Source of the DNA: Laburnicola sp. R22_1
Lineage: Eukaryota > Ascomycota > Dothideomycetes > Pleosporales > Didymosphaeriaceae
Length of the DNA: 64,000 nucleotides
Assembly (NCBI GenBank): GCA_014281115.1
Contig: JACONQ010000018.1
Location: 1,240,001-1,304,000 of the forward strand
Direction: 5' to 3'
Shown one piece after another: positions 35,105 through 46,012 of this stretch (positions within the stretch are counted from its first letter, which is position 1; each line of letters begins with the position of its first letter). The translations under genes and the position numbers were made by a program. The notes beneath the pieces were generated by a model. The model had not been told where the DNA came from, searched no databases, and was given only the letters and a program-made list of their open reading frames with translations.

Positions 35105-36727
35105 CTACCCCACCTTACCCCCAACAACCTCCCCCGCCATCTCGACCAACGCCTCAAACACCCCCTTCACAAACCTCTCCTCCGCCCTCTCAGTCGCACT
35201 AACCACCCGAATAACATACACCCCACCCACGACCGTCCCCGTAAGGAAAAACTCCCCCTTCGCATTGACCCTCTCATACACCTCCCTTGTCACCCGATTC
35301 GCCTCCTCCTGATACCGGGCCTCCGCGTCGCTAGTAAAATCATTCGAATACGCCTCATGCCCCGCATTCGGCTGCACCGCCGACGTAGCCAACAGCTTCG
35401 ACGGCTTCGCGGGGTTAATTTGGAAAGTAGTCAGCCCAAAGGCAGCCGGGGTGATGACGGTGAAGACATCGGGTTTCGAAACGAGGAGCTCGTTGAAGTA
35501 TTCGCCTAGTTTGATGTGCTTGCGGATGAAGGCCCGGAGCCCCTGCACGCCATAGGTGCGGAGGACGAACCATACTTTTAAGCTGCGGAAGCGGCGGCCG
35601 AGCGGGATCTGCCAGTCGCGGTAGTCGGTGACGAGGCCGCTTTCTGTGAATTCGTTGCGGAGGTACGACGGCGCGATGCTGTACGTGTCCATGAGGTCTT
35701 TGCGGCACTTGATGAAGAAGGCACTGCAGTCGAAGTTGACGAGTAGCCATTTGTGCAGGTTGAGGTTGAACGAGTCGAAGTGGGCCATGGGTGGGCAGAG
35801 ATGTTGGTATTCGGGGCAGATGAGGGCGGAGCCGGCGTAGGCGGCGTCGACGTGGATCCAGAGGTCGGGGTAGTCGTGTGCGACTTGTACGATGCCTTCT
35901 AGGTCGTCGACGGCGCAGGTTGATGTGCTGCCTATGGTGGCGGTGAAGTAGAATGGCTCCAGACCCTTCTCCTTGCATTCCTCGATCCTGGCTCGGAGCG
36001 CTTTGCCCGTAACGCTGAAGTTGGTGTCGCGTGGGGCGGATACAGTGCGGAATCTCGTGCCCGCGATGACAGCGGCTTTCTGTGTGGATGAATGTGCGTG
36101 CTCTGAGCCCAGTGCTACCATCTTCCCCCTCAGCTCCGCCGCTCTATCCATCTTTTCCTCTCCCTCAGGCATATCCCCCAACTTCCGCCTAATCATCCGC
36201 TCTCTTGCCGCCACAAGCGCCGTAAGCACCACCTCACTCGCCGTCCCCTGAATGATTCCACCACCTTCGCCCTCACTCTGGAAGCAGTCGGGTAATCCCA
36301 GCAACTTCGCAACCCAGTCCATGACCACAGTCTCCAGCTCCGTAACAGCCGGCGAGCAAACCCAATTGAAAGCTGCGGCATTGAAGGCGCCAGAGTACAT
36401 TTCGCCGAGCATCCCGGGGAAGGATGAGTTGCATGGGAAGAAAGCCATGAATTTAGGAGATTGCCAGTGCGTGAGCCCCGGCATGATCAGACGGTCGATA
36501 TCAGCTTGAATGGCACTCCATGGTTCGCCTTCTTCTGGGGGTCCTTGGGGGAGAAGCGGGCGTAGGTATCCTGGGGAAACGTTGGGCAGCACTGGCCTGT
36601 CGGCTACGTTGTCATAGTACTGAATTACTAATGGAGACCCTTAGCAAATGGTTATTGAGTGAAAATGGGACTGTTTACTCTCGTCGATGGCGGTATGTGC
36701 CGCTTCTCGGAACTGTGAGGAGTCCAT
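35105..36727 (-). CDS. PLP-dependent decarboxylase, aromatic-amino-acid type (group II)
   Basis: Exons 36679-36727 and 35105-36627 (51-bp intron, donor GTAAAC) give 523 residues. The short first exon (MDSSQFREAAHTAIDE) restores the N-terminus expected for the family and joins in frame to IQYYDNVADRPVLPNVSPGY. The fold is that of aromatic-L-amino-acid/tyrosine decarboxylases. Seen are the substrate-loop stretch FNWVCSPAVTELE, IHVDAAYAGSA holding the cofactor-binding Asp, and the PLP-binding lysine in NLHKWLLVNFDCS at about residue 308. It should convert an L-amino acid such as Trp, Tyr or DOPA to the amine and CO2 in the cytosol. Which substrate is used cannot be decided, and it is not clearly part of the nearby P450 group. 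Confidence 0.9.
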
Positions 36728-37151
36728 GGTTGTGCGGGGTATTCAATCGAGGCGCAAAATTGCAATTGATCAACCAAGTACCCGGCCCTTTAAACGAAGC
36801 AACGCACTGTGTAGTTGCAGACTGCGCAATGTGTACTTCATCATGAAAGGACCTGTTCGTTGAGTTTATATGCGTAGCCGAATTCGGCGGCATACTGCAG
36901 TGCGCGCTCTAGTTCCGCAGGTTGCCTCTTCAGGGATAGTACATCTTCGCAGTGGAGCTCAAGTGCGGAAAGCAGATGTCATAGAAGGGCGTGAAAACGA
37001 TCCAAAGGCACGGCGTATATTGGCGCATGCTTGAAGAATTATTAATAGGATTTATCATCAGCAGCAAGCCGACAAGTAAGATATCTAGCAATTGATGAGA
37101 CGTACCTGCCTCATCTAGGAATTTGATACGAGGTCATGTACTACCATGCGA
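36728..37151. other. Intergenic, no gene seen
   Basis: This 424-bp gap is the presumed promoter of the decarboxylase gene plus the 3' region of the Bre2 gene. Nothing else is recognised. Confidence 0.5.
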
Positions 37152-38915
37152 TTAATATCGTTTGCCAACCTCAACGCCAACATTCTCATCAGGATTTGCA
37201 AAGCCCCTAGCTTTTGGTGTCGATTTGCCCGCCACATCCTGCGGCGTCTCGCCCTTGTAATCCCAGCCTCCGTCCTGCACGAAGAAGTCGACCTCATCGA
37301 TGATATCCCAAACGACATCCTCTGCAATTTGTTCCTTGTATCTTTCGCCGATGGCTTTTATCTTCCTTCCTTCTGGGACCTGCTTCTCAACGGTGTCGCT
37401 GTCTTGCATTTGCGTATCCTTCTCACGCTGCTTCAGCATCTCCTCAGTCGGACACCAGAAGTTGGGTCCAAAATTGACCTGGGCGACACCGCCGTTGAAG
37501 ACTGCAATAGCGGGGAAGTACCCAACCATACCATCATCGAAACCAGTTCTTGCGCCGGATTTCACCGCTTCGGCTGAAGGGGCGCTTGCGGGAGGCAAGA
37601 AGGCGAGCAGGCTTTCGAATGCGATTCCCATCTCCTTGCCATTCTTGTAGACCTTAATGTGAGAACTAGGCAGAGACCGAACGCTAACATCCTCGTGGTT
37701 CGGCGATGGATGGACTTTGGGGACAGGGCCTCTATCATGGTATGCATCTACCGCTTTTGTGACTTGATAGTCGAGCTGCTCGAAGTAGAAATTGCCTTTG
37801 TATGGTACAGGAATTCGGTCACGGATTATGTCGAGCGGCTTCTCGAACGGATCCCGTGCATTTTCCGTATCAAAACCATCGCCAAGGTCCACGGCAGGAT
37901 TGTAGATGCCCTCTACCACCTTCCGATGCAGTGCAAGTGAAGGTAACTGGATCTCCAGACCAATTACATCGCCCTCCTGGATGTGTTCATCGCTGACATA
38001 CTCGACAGGACCCGGTTTCCCGTGTGGTGGCCGTGGCTTCAGGTGCTTGCTCTTAGCGTTCTTCGGCAGCGGTTTAAAGATCTTCGAGGCTCGTGAGCGG
38101 TGCTGGGCTTCGAATCGCGAATCGGTAATGCCGTAGCTGTAGCCGTCGAAACCAACAGGACTGTCTAGCGGTGCTTCCCGTCTTGCCCATCCGACTCGGA
38201 TATGAGGTCCCGGTTTGGTGTCGCCGGTCTTTGGATCTATCGGATCTTTTGGGCCATCAACAGGTATCCCCCGCAGAACTTTTACCTCAAAGTACATCCT
38301 TCCTTCCCGTGCCACCACGTTTCCTCGCCCCATGCGCCAGCCCTTCTCCTGTGTCACGATGGTGGCGCTTTCATCGAAGTGGAACCACCTGTCTGTGTCC
38401 TCGTGGCTCATGCGCGGGCCGTACGGCTTCGAATCGCTCTGGCGGTAGAATTGCTTGTGGCGAAACTGCGGGTCTGCTACGCAATGAGTGTATTTGTAGC
38501 CCTTTTTGTTCCAAGCGTGGTCATGGGGCTTCTTGAGCTCGGTGCGACCATCTGGCGCGAAGATTGGATGAGGCTCGTGAGACACGAAGATGCCGTCCTT
38601 AGGGGCGTCGTAATCGAAGGGCTTTGGCTCGGGAATAGAATAGCGCATCGGCGAGTCTGCGGAGAGGCGCTCCGTCTTCGATCTCGGGTTCGGCGTGTTT
38701 GCGCGTGTGTGGGAAGACGCCTCTCTCTTCTTGATCGTTTCCCGCTTCTCTCGCTGCTCGCGCGGCGGAGCTCTTGCACGGGCACGCGTCGCGGCATCGG
38801 GATTGGGGTTGAGCGGCGAGGACACAGCTGGGGCATGGTCTTCCTCCAAGGTGCGCTTCACGGGCAGCGACGCGCCCGGCGTGTTGGACCGCGAATTCGC
38901 CTGCGAATCGGCCAT
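37152..38915 (-). CDS. bre2: COMPASS subunit Bre2/Ash2-like, SPRY domain
   Basis: A single exon gives 587 residues from the ATG at 38915, which has a strong context (ACCATGG); an ATG three codons upstream (38924) is the alternative. The N-terminal ~100 residues are disordered and basic. Then come the features of the Ash2/Bre2 SPRY domain: GWRMGRGNVVAREGRMYFEVKV, IRVGWARREAPLDSPVGFDGYSYG, and further strands after a loop (EGDVIGLEIQLPS, IKVYKNGKEMGIAF, YFPAIAVFNGGVAQVNFGP). Bre2 is a subunit of the Set1/COMPASS complex that methylates histone H3 lysine 4. The gene is divergent from the Enp1 gene. Confidence 0.85.
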   Translation of the reverse strand: MADSQANSRSNTPGASLPVKRTLEEDHAPAVSSPLNPNPDAATRARARAPPREQREKRETIKKREASSHTRANTPNPRSKTERLSADSPMRYSIPEPKPFDYDAPKDGIFVSHEPHPIFAPDGRTELKKPHDHAWNKKGYKYTHCVADPQFRHKQFYRQSDSKPYGPRMSHEDTDRWFHFDESATIVTQEKGWRMGRGNVVAREGRMYFEVKVLRGIPVDGPKDPIDPKTGDTKPGPHIRVGWARREAPLDSPVGFDGYSYGITDSRFEAQHRSRASKIFKPLPKNAKSKHLKPRPPHGKPGPVEYVSDEHIQEGDVIGLEIQLPSLALHRKVVEGIYNPAVDLGDGFDTENARDPFEKPLDIIRDRIPVPYKGNFYFEQLDYQVTKAVDAYHDRGPVPKVHPSPNHEDVSVRSLPSSHIKVYKNGKEMGIAFESLLAFLPPASAPSAEAVKSGARTGFDDGMVGYFPAIAVFNGGVAQVNFGPNFWCPTEEMLKQREKDTQMQDSDTVEKQVPEGRKIKAIGERYKEQIAEDVVWDIIDEVDFFVQDGGWDYKGETPQDVAGKSTPKARGFANPDENVGVEVGKRY

Positions 38916-39167
38916 GGTGGGCACCGAGGAGCTGGGGTTGAGGTTGGAGAGGAACAGTAAAGCTGCTGCGACGTTTGCGCGTGACGAGTGATAGTTCCTA
39001 GCCGTCAGCTCTCAATATCATGATTCATGAATAGCTAGCAGCTTCCGCGCTAGGGCCACTTCGCGTACCCTGCAAGTGTGCATTGGAAAAATAATGCGGG
39101 CCAGAAAAAGTTCCCCGCATCGCTCCAGCGCGCATCCCAAGCACACACAAATCGACGCACCTACAAT
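38916..39167. promoter_or_regulatory. Short bidirectional promoter, Bre2 / Enp1
   Basis: Only 252 bp separate the two start codons of these divergently transcribed housekeeping genes, so their promoters must overlap. No specific factor site was identified with confidence. Confidence 0.6.
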
Positions 39168-40961
39168 ATGCCCAAGACACCAAAGTCATCCGCCGCCCGC
39201 GACACGCAGCGCCACAATCCTCTAGCCGAAGAATATGCGCCCGCGCAGCACAAGCAGAAGCCCGCAAAGAACCGGAAACGCTCCCGAGACGAGAAAGGTG
39301 GCGACGCATTCGTGGACAGCAAAAGCTCGCGGAAGATTCTGGAGATTGGCCGGGAACTAGCAGACGAAGTCGAGGACGAGGATGAACCGCAACGGCCGCC
39401 TACCGCGAACCCCGCATTCGACTTCCCACGGCTCGGAGAGGATGATGGCGTGGAAGAGCCCGCACAGTACAACGATGACGAGGCATGGAGAAGCGAGGAA
39501 GAAGTCGTGGAGGAGGTGGAGGTGGATCCCAACGATTTGGACGTCTTCAACAGATTCATACCGACCGACGACAACCCCATCGTGTGGCCCAGTGAAGAAG
39601 CACACTCCGCCCGTGAAGGCACCGATCTCGCCGCGTTGATCCTCGATAGGATCGCACAACATGAAGCCGGGAATCCTTCACAACCAGAGATACTCGGCGG
39701 CGGCGCCCCAGAAGACGCAATCGAGCTACCGGAGAAGGTTGTCGAGGTATATGCGAAGGTTGGCCAAATACTGTCGCGGTCCGTCCCCTTCCTCCGCTCT
39801 CTCCAATCATCGTCGGCTAACATTTCGCATAGCTACAAATCAGGGAAGCTTCCCAAGCCGTTCAAGATACTGCCGACGCTTGCTGCGGTATGCATACTGT
39901 AGACCATATAGCTTTTGCATACGGCTAACAATCATAGTGGGAAACACTCATTGGTGTGACGCGACCCGACCAGTGGACGCCAAACGCGGTGTATGCCGCC
40001 ACTCGTATCTTCATATCTTCGAAACCGTATATTGGTACGTAAATGTAGCTGTCCTACGCTTGCGATTGTGGCTAACACAGTATAGCACAACAGTTTTTGA
40101 ATAGCGTGCTTCTCCCTGCCGTGTCAGATAACATCCGCGAGAACCACAAGCTCAACATTCACTTGTACTGGTACCAAGACCCTGGAGTAGAGTCTGGACT
40201 GACAAGGACGCAGGTACAATTCTCTCAAGAAGGCGCTCTACAAGCCATCCGCTTTCTTCAAGGGCATCGTCTTCCCCATGCTTGCCGAAGGATGCACACA
40301 GCGCGAAGCAACAATCGTTGCGAGCGTGGTTGCGAAGGTGTCGGTACCGGTGCTCCCTTCTGCTGCCGCTATACACCATCTATGTGAACTTTCTGCAGAG
40401 CAAATGTCTTCGGATCCCGAGGCTGCTGGTCCAGTAAACATCTTCATCAGGACACTCCTGGACAAGAAGTGAGTAAGCTCCGGATGCACATTGCATGCGC
40501 CTTCGTCATTGTGAGAAGAAAGAATCCCCCTCCCCTGGCTGGGACGTGCGGGCATTTGCCATCGCCTGTTTGAACTACACTAACTATGTGCCCCAACTTT
40601 CAGATACGCACTGCCTTACAACGTCATCGACTCGCTCGTCTTCCACTTCCTCCGATTCCGAGCTGTAGGCGCCAGCAGCGCAGATGCTATGGACACCTCG
40701 GCAGCAGGGGATCTAGGAGGCATAGGCAAGCTGCCCGTCATCTGGCATCAGTGCTTATTGGCGTTCGCCCAGCGATACCGGAACGACATCACCGAGGATC
40801 AAAGAGAGGCACTGCTAGATCTCCTGCTCACGAGGGGCCACGCGAGCATCGGCCCGGAGGTGCGCAGAGAACTGCTCCAAGGCCGAGGGCGGGGCACGCT
40901 CGTTGAGCCGCCGCCTGTAGGCATAGACGGCGACGATACCATGGTCATGGCAATCGACTGA
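39168..40961 (+). CDS. enp1: Enp1/bystin, 40S ribosome biogenesis factor
   Basis: Six exons (39168-39778, 39833-39887, 39938-40034, 40086-40164, 40214-40468, 40604-40961) give 484 residues; the frame closes at each junction. Most introns are 49-54 bp, the last 135 bp. The first intron has a weak donor (GTCCGT). The N-terminal half is charged and acidic. Conserved bystin blocks include SRYKSGKLPKPFKILP, PDQWTPNAVYAATRIF, SLKKALYKPSAFFKGI (both sides of an intron) and PYNVIDSLVFHFLRF. In yeast, Enp1 binds pre-40S particles in the nucleolus and leaves with them to the cytoplasm; it is essential. The start at MPKTPKSS fits the family; an upstream in-frame ATG at 39078 is unlikely. Confidence 0.92.
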
Positions 40962-41139
40962 TAAATTTAGCAAAGCGCGGCTTGCTTGTCTTGCTTGTCT
41001 CGATGGACTCTCGCACTATGCATAGGTTCGGCGCATCTGGAGTAGGAAAAAAAAGAACCACTTTTATAGATTCGTCATGAATGAATATACCCTGGCCACA
41101 TTCAAACACATACTCACGCGCACGCACACTACTCCTCAT

Positions 41140-41496
41140 TTACGTACTCTGCACCTCAGCCTTTCCTTTGTAAAAAGCAACGTAGCCCTTGATCTTGTTG
41201 TATTCGGGCAGCGGATCGGCGTAGTACCATGCTGCGTCTTTGGTTTCGGTTTTATTGGTCGTGATGGTGTAGTAGGATGCGGTGCCTTTGTAGGGGCAGT
41301 GTGTATTTGTGGGGGAGGGAGTGAAGAAGGTTTGTTTGAGGGAGGTGGGTGGGAACTAGGGGGTTTGGTTGTTAGGAGGGGTTGGAAGGGGGTGGGTGAA
41401 GAAGGGCAGACGGACGTAGATGTTTCCTTCGACGAGCTCGTAGGTGTCGGTTTCGGCGACGGTGGTGCCGTTTACGGTGGCGGTTGCGTGGGGCAT
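41140..41496 (-). CDS. DUF427-family small protein
   Basis: Exons 41416-41496 and 41140-41355 with a 60-bp intron give 98 residues. The first exon ends VEGNIY and the second begins FPPTSLKQTFFTPS, joining in frame. The product has the DUF427 pattern: N-terminal GTTVAETD, then HCPYKGTASYY, DAAWYYADPLPEYNKIKGYVAFYKGK. The donor is the weak GTCCGT. Function of DUF427 proteins is unknown; they are small single-domain proteins common in fungi and bacteria. It is convergent with Enp1 and divergent from the first P450 gene. Confidence 0.8.
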
Positions 41497-41859
41497 GGTT
41501 ATTGTTGTTGAAGGGGTTGGAGGGTTGGTTTATGTTATGGGGTTTGATGGGTTTGGATGATGGTGGTAACGTGAGGGGGAGGGATGGGATAGGGTTCGGG
41601 GTAAGTGCGGGGATAAATGGATGGCATAGTGTCATGTTGCTGATTCAGAGGCGCTTATGGAGGGGTGGATTAGTGATGCTTTGGCTTTACTTCTTCGGTC
41701 TCAGCCCAAAACGGGCACCAGCGAATAAGTGAGCGCCGAGGCCGGGGCATGCTCGAAGGAGTAGTTGGCCGCACTGCACATGCAGATGTTCTGGTGAAGA
41801 GAGCGACAGAGCACAGAAAAAAAGTCGATAAAGAGAGAGAGAGAGAGAGGTTGTGTTCC
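41497..41859. promoter_or_regulatory. Divergent promoter region, DUF427 gene / P450-1
   Basis: This 363-bp gap separates two divergent genes and the presumed edge of the P450 cluster. It contains a GA microsatellite at about 41832-41850 just before the P450 start. No binding site is identified. Confidence 0.4.
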
Positions 41860-43585
41860 ATGATGTACTTTTTTGGCTTTTCCACAAGCACCATGGTCGT
41901 AGGGCTGAGCATCGCCAGCATCGCCGGCAACGCCCCAGTGTCTGCCATCACTTGCACCATCCTTGTCGTCGTCGTCTTTGTGAGATTCCGGCAACAACAC
42001 CAGCCCGTGCTACCAGGTGTGCCTCTAGTCCATGCCCCCGGAGGAGACTTCAGAAAAGTGCTAGAGGAGGGATACGTGAAGGTGAGTCCGCAACGCCGTG
42101 CCCATCGCTTCCACATTGTCCGACCGACAGTGCCTAGGGGAAGCATGACCCACGATGGACTTTTCAGATCGCGAGCACGAGCGCGCCCATGACTATCCTC
42201 GCGCCAGCGCTGCTCGACGAGATCCGTGCCCTGTCGGACAAGACGGTCAACTTCCGGCGCGAGATGTACGACCGCTTCGTCGGGTGCTACACGGCCTTCG
42301 CGTCCAACGACGTCGCCTTGATATCCGTCATCAAGAACAACCTCACGCCGGGCATCGACCGCCTCCTGCCGGCTATAGATGAGGAGGCCCAATTTGCCGT
42401 GGATGTTGCCCTGACCGGCTGTGGCACCGATGCATGGCGCCCCATGCCACTACACGCTACGGCGACGCGGCTAATCGCTTTCCTGTCGGGCCGCGTCTTC
42501 GTGGGGCTGCCGCTGTCGAGGGATGAGGAATGGATCGAGGCGGCCGTCAACGTCACGCACCACTGCATCGCCAGCGCCTTCAGGCTCCTCCAGTACCCGG
42601 CCTGGCTGCGCCCGCTCGTGCGTCTGTTCCTGACCGAGGTTGGCGGCGTGCAAAAGTGCCGCCAGACCACCGCCCGCATGCTACGCCCGCTGATAGAGCA
42701 GCGGCTGCGCGACATGAAGCGCAGCGGCGTCGCCTTCGAGGGCCCAGATGACATGATCCAGTGGCTCATCGCGGCCGCGCCCGAGGCCTGTGTTGCGGAC
42801 GTGGAGTGGCACACGACGCAGCACCTTGTGCTGAATATCGCCGCCATGCACACCACGAGCGGACAGCTCTCTGGAACTCTCTTTGCGCTCGCAGCGCGCC
42901 AGCACTATGTCCAGCCACTGCGTGACGAGATCCAGGCCTGCCTTGGCAAGCATGGCGCCCTCACCCGGCAGTGTCTGCACGACATGGTCAAGCTGGATAG
43001 CTTCCTGCGCGAAGTCCAGCGCCTGAGCCCGCCCGGCCTAGGTACATATTTCCCCATTCTTGACTCTGCGTGTGGGTCTGTTTTGTTGACGGGTTTTGCT
43101 GTGTTCTTCAGTATCCGTCAACCGCAAAGTCCTGCGCCCGGTCACGCTGTCTACCGGCCTGCACCTGCCCGTTGGCACGTCCATCGCCTTCGCCGCCGAC
43201 GCTGTCAACCGCGACGCCGGTCTGTGGGAGCGCCCCGCCGACTTTGATGGCTTCCGCTACGCGCGCCTGCGTACTGAACCCGGCTGCGAGAACCGCTTCC
43301 AGTTCACCTCGTCGAATGCCGCTGGCATCAGCTTTGGTAAGTCTCCCTGCCTGCCAGTTGACGGTGAAGAGCGCTAATATTTTTGTGCGCTGCGAAGGAC
43401 ACGGTAAGGCGGCGTGCCCAGGACGCTGGTTTGCATCGGCAGAGCTGAAGGTGATGCTGGCTCGCCTGCTGCTGGCCTTCGACTTTAAGCTTGAGGAAGG
43501 TGGCGACGGCCCGCTGCACGGCTTCGTCGACGTTATGGGGAGCCCTGATCCGGCGAGGCACATTCTGTTCAGGCGCAGGGCCTAG
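41860..43585 (+). CDS. Cytochrome P450 monooxygenase 1
   Basis: Exons 41860-42081, 42168-43041, 43112-43336 and 43398-43585 give 502 residues, all junctions in frame. An N-terminal membrane anchor (ITCTILVVVVFVRF) is followed by a proline-rich hinge (QPVLPGVPLV). The I-helix reads LNIAAMHTTS, the ExxR motif is in LREVQRLSP, and the heme loop is FGHGKAACPGR with the cysteine ligand at residue 447. The AxHTTS form of the I-helix is typical of fungal P450s from terpenoid and polyketide pathways such as the ent-kaurene oxidase-like and LovA-like groups. The stretch after GYVK is about 15 residues shorter than usual, so the first intron boundary may need checking. The P450 fold is certain; the substrate is not known. 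Confidence 0.85.
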
Positions 43586-43886
43586 ATGGTGCTTGCAGCG
43601 TGATGCTGCGTAAAGCGGCTCGGTGTCATAGTCACAGCGGAGGTGTGAGTGGGGTTGACATGGTGGACAGCGACTCAACTAGCGCCGATGAGCATGGCCG
43701 TTGAAGGTTGAAGTCATGGTGGTGAGGTTGGTTGTCGAGTTAATGGCCGGGCGAACTAGCAGCGAATCGGCTTAGACTGCAAGTTTGCCAAGATATTTAC
43801 TGTCTCTATCTTGACTTCTAACTTATGATAAAGTCTCAGAACACTGACAGTGTTTAGTAAATTTATTCCCACCTCCTTGCTTCTCA
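43586..43886. other. Convergent gap between P450-1 and P450-2
   Basis: These 301 bp hold the two 3' ends of convergent genes. Nothing else is seen. Confidence 0.5.
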
Positions 43887-45738
43887 TCATGACCGCACAA
43901 GAACTTTAATGCCCTGGGTGTCCAGCTTCGGCGTCGGCACAAAAAGATCATGTAACATGTCCACGTCCGTAAGGTCCGTCTTGAACAGCACCAAGCGATG
44001 CCCAAAACGCCTGACAACAGCGGCGATGCCACAGTACAGCTCCGCGAAGGCCAGGTTGATGCCGATGCACTGACGGCTGCCTTTGGAGAACGCCAGGATG
44101 TAGCCACCCAAGCTGACCGGCGCGCCAATCCACCGCTCCGGCTTGAACCGCTCCGGCTCCGGGAAAAGGTCAGCGTTCATGTGTACGAGCGGGCAACTCA
44201 TTCCGACAGGCGTGCCCGGAGGGATCGTGTACGCCGTCGTCCCGGGCGCCTGGCCCGTCGGCCCTGTCCCCGAGGCGAACACGAGCGGCTCATCACAGAC
44301 GCGCTGCAGGCGCGTAGCCACTCCGTACGAGAGGCGCAGGCCTTCAGATACCACGGCGCTGAGGTAGGGCAGACGCTCCAAGCTCTGCAGAGATGGGAGC
44401 TCAGCGGAGTCTGGCATGGCGCTTTCGAGCTCTTTGCGCAGAAGTTCCATTGTGGCGGGCTCCCATAGCAAGTAGAATATAGTTGACGAGAGGGCTGCAG
44501 AAGAGAGAGTAATGGTCAGCTACCGGTCACGCAGGGCGTCGTTGGGGAGAGGGTACTCACTCCATGCAGTTGTCTCCGTCCCAGCTCCAACGATGATCTG
44601 GCCTTCTTGCCAGAGACGCTCGAGCGTCTTCTCCTTGTCGGGGAGGTTGCCTTCGAGGAGCTCGTGGAATATTGTTGCGTCTGTCCTGCCGCCTTTGCGC
44701 TCCGAGATAGGCTTCGCCTGGATTTCGGCAATTTGCTTGCGCATGTCCTTCGCACCACATCGTCAACTCTCCACCACGCACACAAGAGCGGTCAGCGTAC
44801 CTGCTGGAAGTTCAAATACACGGCCATAGCCGGATTCAGGCAAGAGACTACCTGTCTACAGATGAGTGTCAGCAGATTCTATCAAGGCAAGCCGAGGACA
44901 TGGCCGGGCCTTACCGAGGCAGGCAGCGCATGAGCGACAGCACCCAGGGAAGTTGCTTAACGAGCGGGCCCATGTCCGACCCGGCCGTGATGGCCTTGTG
45001 GAAGTTTGGCTCGAATTCGCGCGAGTCCAGGAAGTTGTAGCTGCGTGCGAACGCGTACTCAGTCACAATGTCCGTCGTCATGCAGCTGAAGGCTGAGTTG
45101 AGCGTGGCCGGCTCTCCCGTACCAGCGTACGTCTCAAGCTGTGCGCACAGTTTGTCCACTGTGTCGCGGATCAGCGGTTCGAGCCGGGTCACCGAGGCCT
45201 TGGAGAAGAAGCGGTTCATGGCACCCCTACGCATCCGGTGGAGGTCGTGATCAACAGTGCTAAAAACGCTCTTCAGCCTTGGTCAGCGCGGTCAAGTAGT
45301 GAGAGACTGTCCAGGAGGCCTACGTCTGGGATTCTGCTTCTGTCAGTGGGGGCTAGAAGTCATGATCGTTAGTTGCACCTACCCGAATTGGCGCACAAAG
45401 TATTCGTACTTGTGCCTCTTCTTCCCCCCAGCCACATACAGCTTATCCACATATGATGGATCGTTGATGTGCAGTTCGTGGGGGCTAATGCGTACTATGG
45501 GGCCATATTTCTCGTGCATGCGCCTGATCTCGAACGTGTATTGGCCGTTGCGGACGACATCGTGGTAGAACTCGTACCAGAGCGTGACAGCTGCTAACTT
45601 AGGGCCCGGGAAGCGTGCAAGGGGATGCAGAAACAGTCGGAAGACAACTAGCGCAAATCCATACGCCAGCAGCAGGAGCAGCACCTTCAGGATCGGATGC
45701 TCGGCCACCAGGGCCCAGACATCTTGTATGATGGCCAT
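43887..45738 (-). CDS. Cytochrome P450 monooxygenase 2 (TRI4/CYP58-like)
   Basis: Five exons (45383-45738, 44915-45277, 44801-44855, 44561-44747, 43887-44494) give 522 residues with all frames closing. Landmarks are a membrane anchor (LLLLLAYGFALVVFRLF), the FPGPKLAAVT hinge, HDLHRMRRGAMNRFFSK in the C-helix, the I-helix VGAGTETTAW split by an intron, ExxR in SEGLRL, and heme loop FSKGSRQCIG with cysteine 463. The FSKGSRQC(I/L)G heme loop and HR(M)RR C-helix are characteristic of the trichodiene-oxygenase-like fungal P450s; that only suggests a lipophilic, perhaps terpenoid, substrate. An ATG 15 codons upstream (45783) is an alternative start. It is divergent from P450-3 with a 274-bp gap. 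Confidence 0.85.
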
Positions 45739-46012
45739 GCTTGGGGAATGTACCGGCACGACAATTGCTGGTGTGTTGAACATAATACATGATAATGTTG
45801 GGTTTTGCCATGGTACTCCCTCGGCTCGGCGTGGTCTGAAAACAGGCGACAGGGCGGCCCGAATACCCTCCTTCCGAAAGTGCTCCTTCCGGCGCTCGTT
45901 TTTATCTATGCCGTCCATTCTGCAGTTGATTGGCCATCTTTTGCACACTTCAGAGAAGCAGCTCGCACCAGCATCGCAGCCCATCCACAGCAGACTCTGC
46001 TCGCGTGCCATC
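45739..46012. promoter_or_regulatory. Bidirectional promoter, P450-2 / P450-3
   Basis: The 274 bp between two divergent start codons probably drive both P450 genes together, which would support co-regulation. No motif is claimed. Confidence 0.5.

Noticed and set aside
38202..38960. Long plus-strand open frame opposite the Bre2 gene
   Set aside because: Antisense shadow; no conserved motifs, while the minus strand shows an unmistakable SPRY-domain protein.
42189..43247. Reading P450-1 as beginning at the ATG at 42189
   Set aside because: This would omit the membrane anchor and hinge; an upstream exon with anchor joins in frame through a good GTGAGT...CAG intron.
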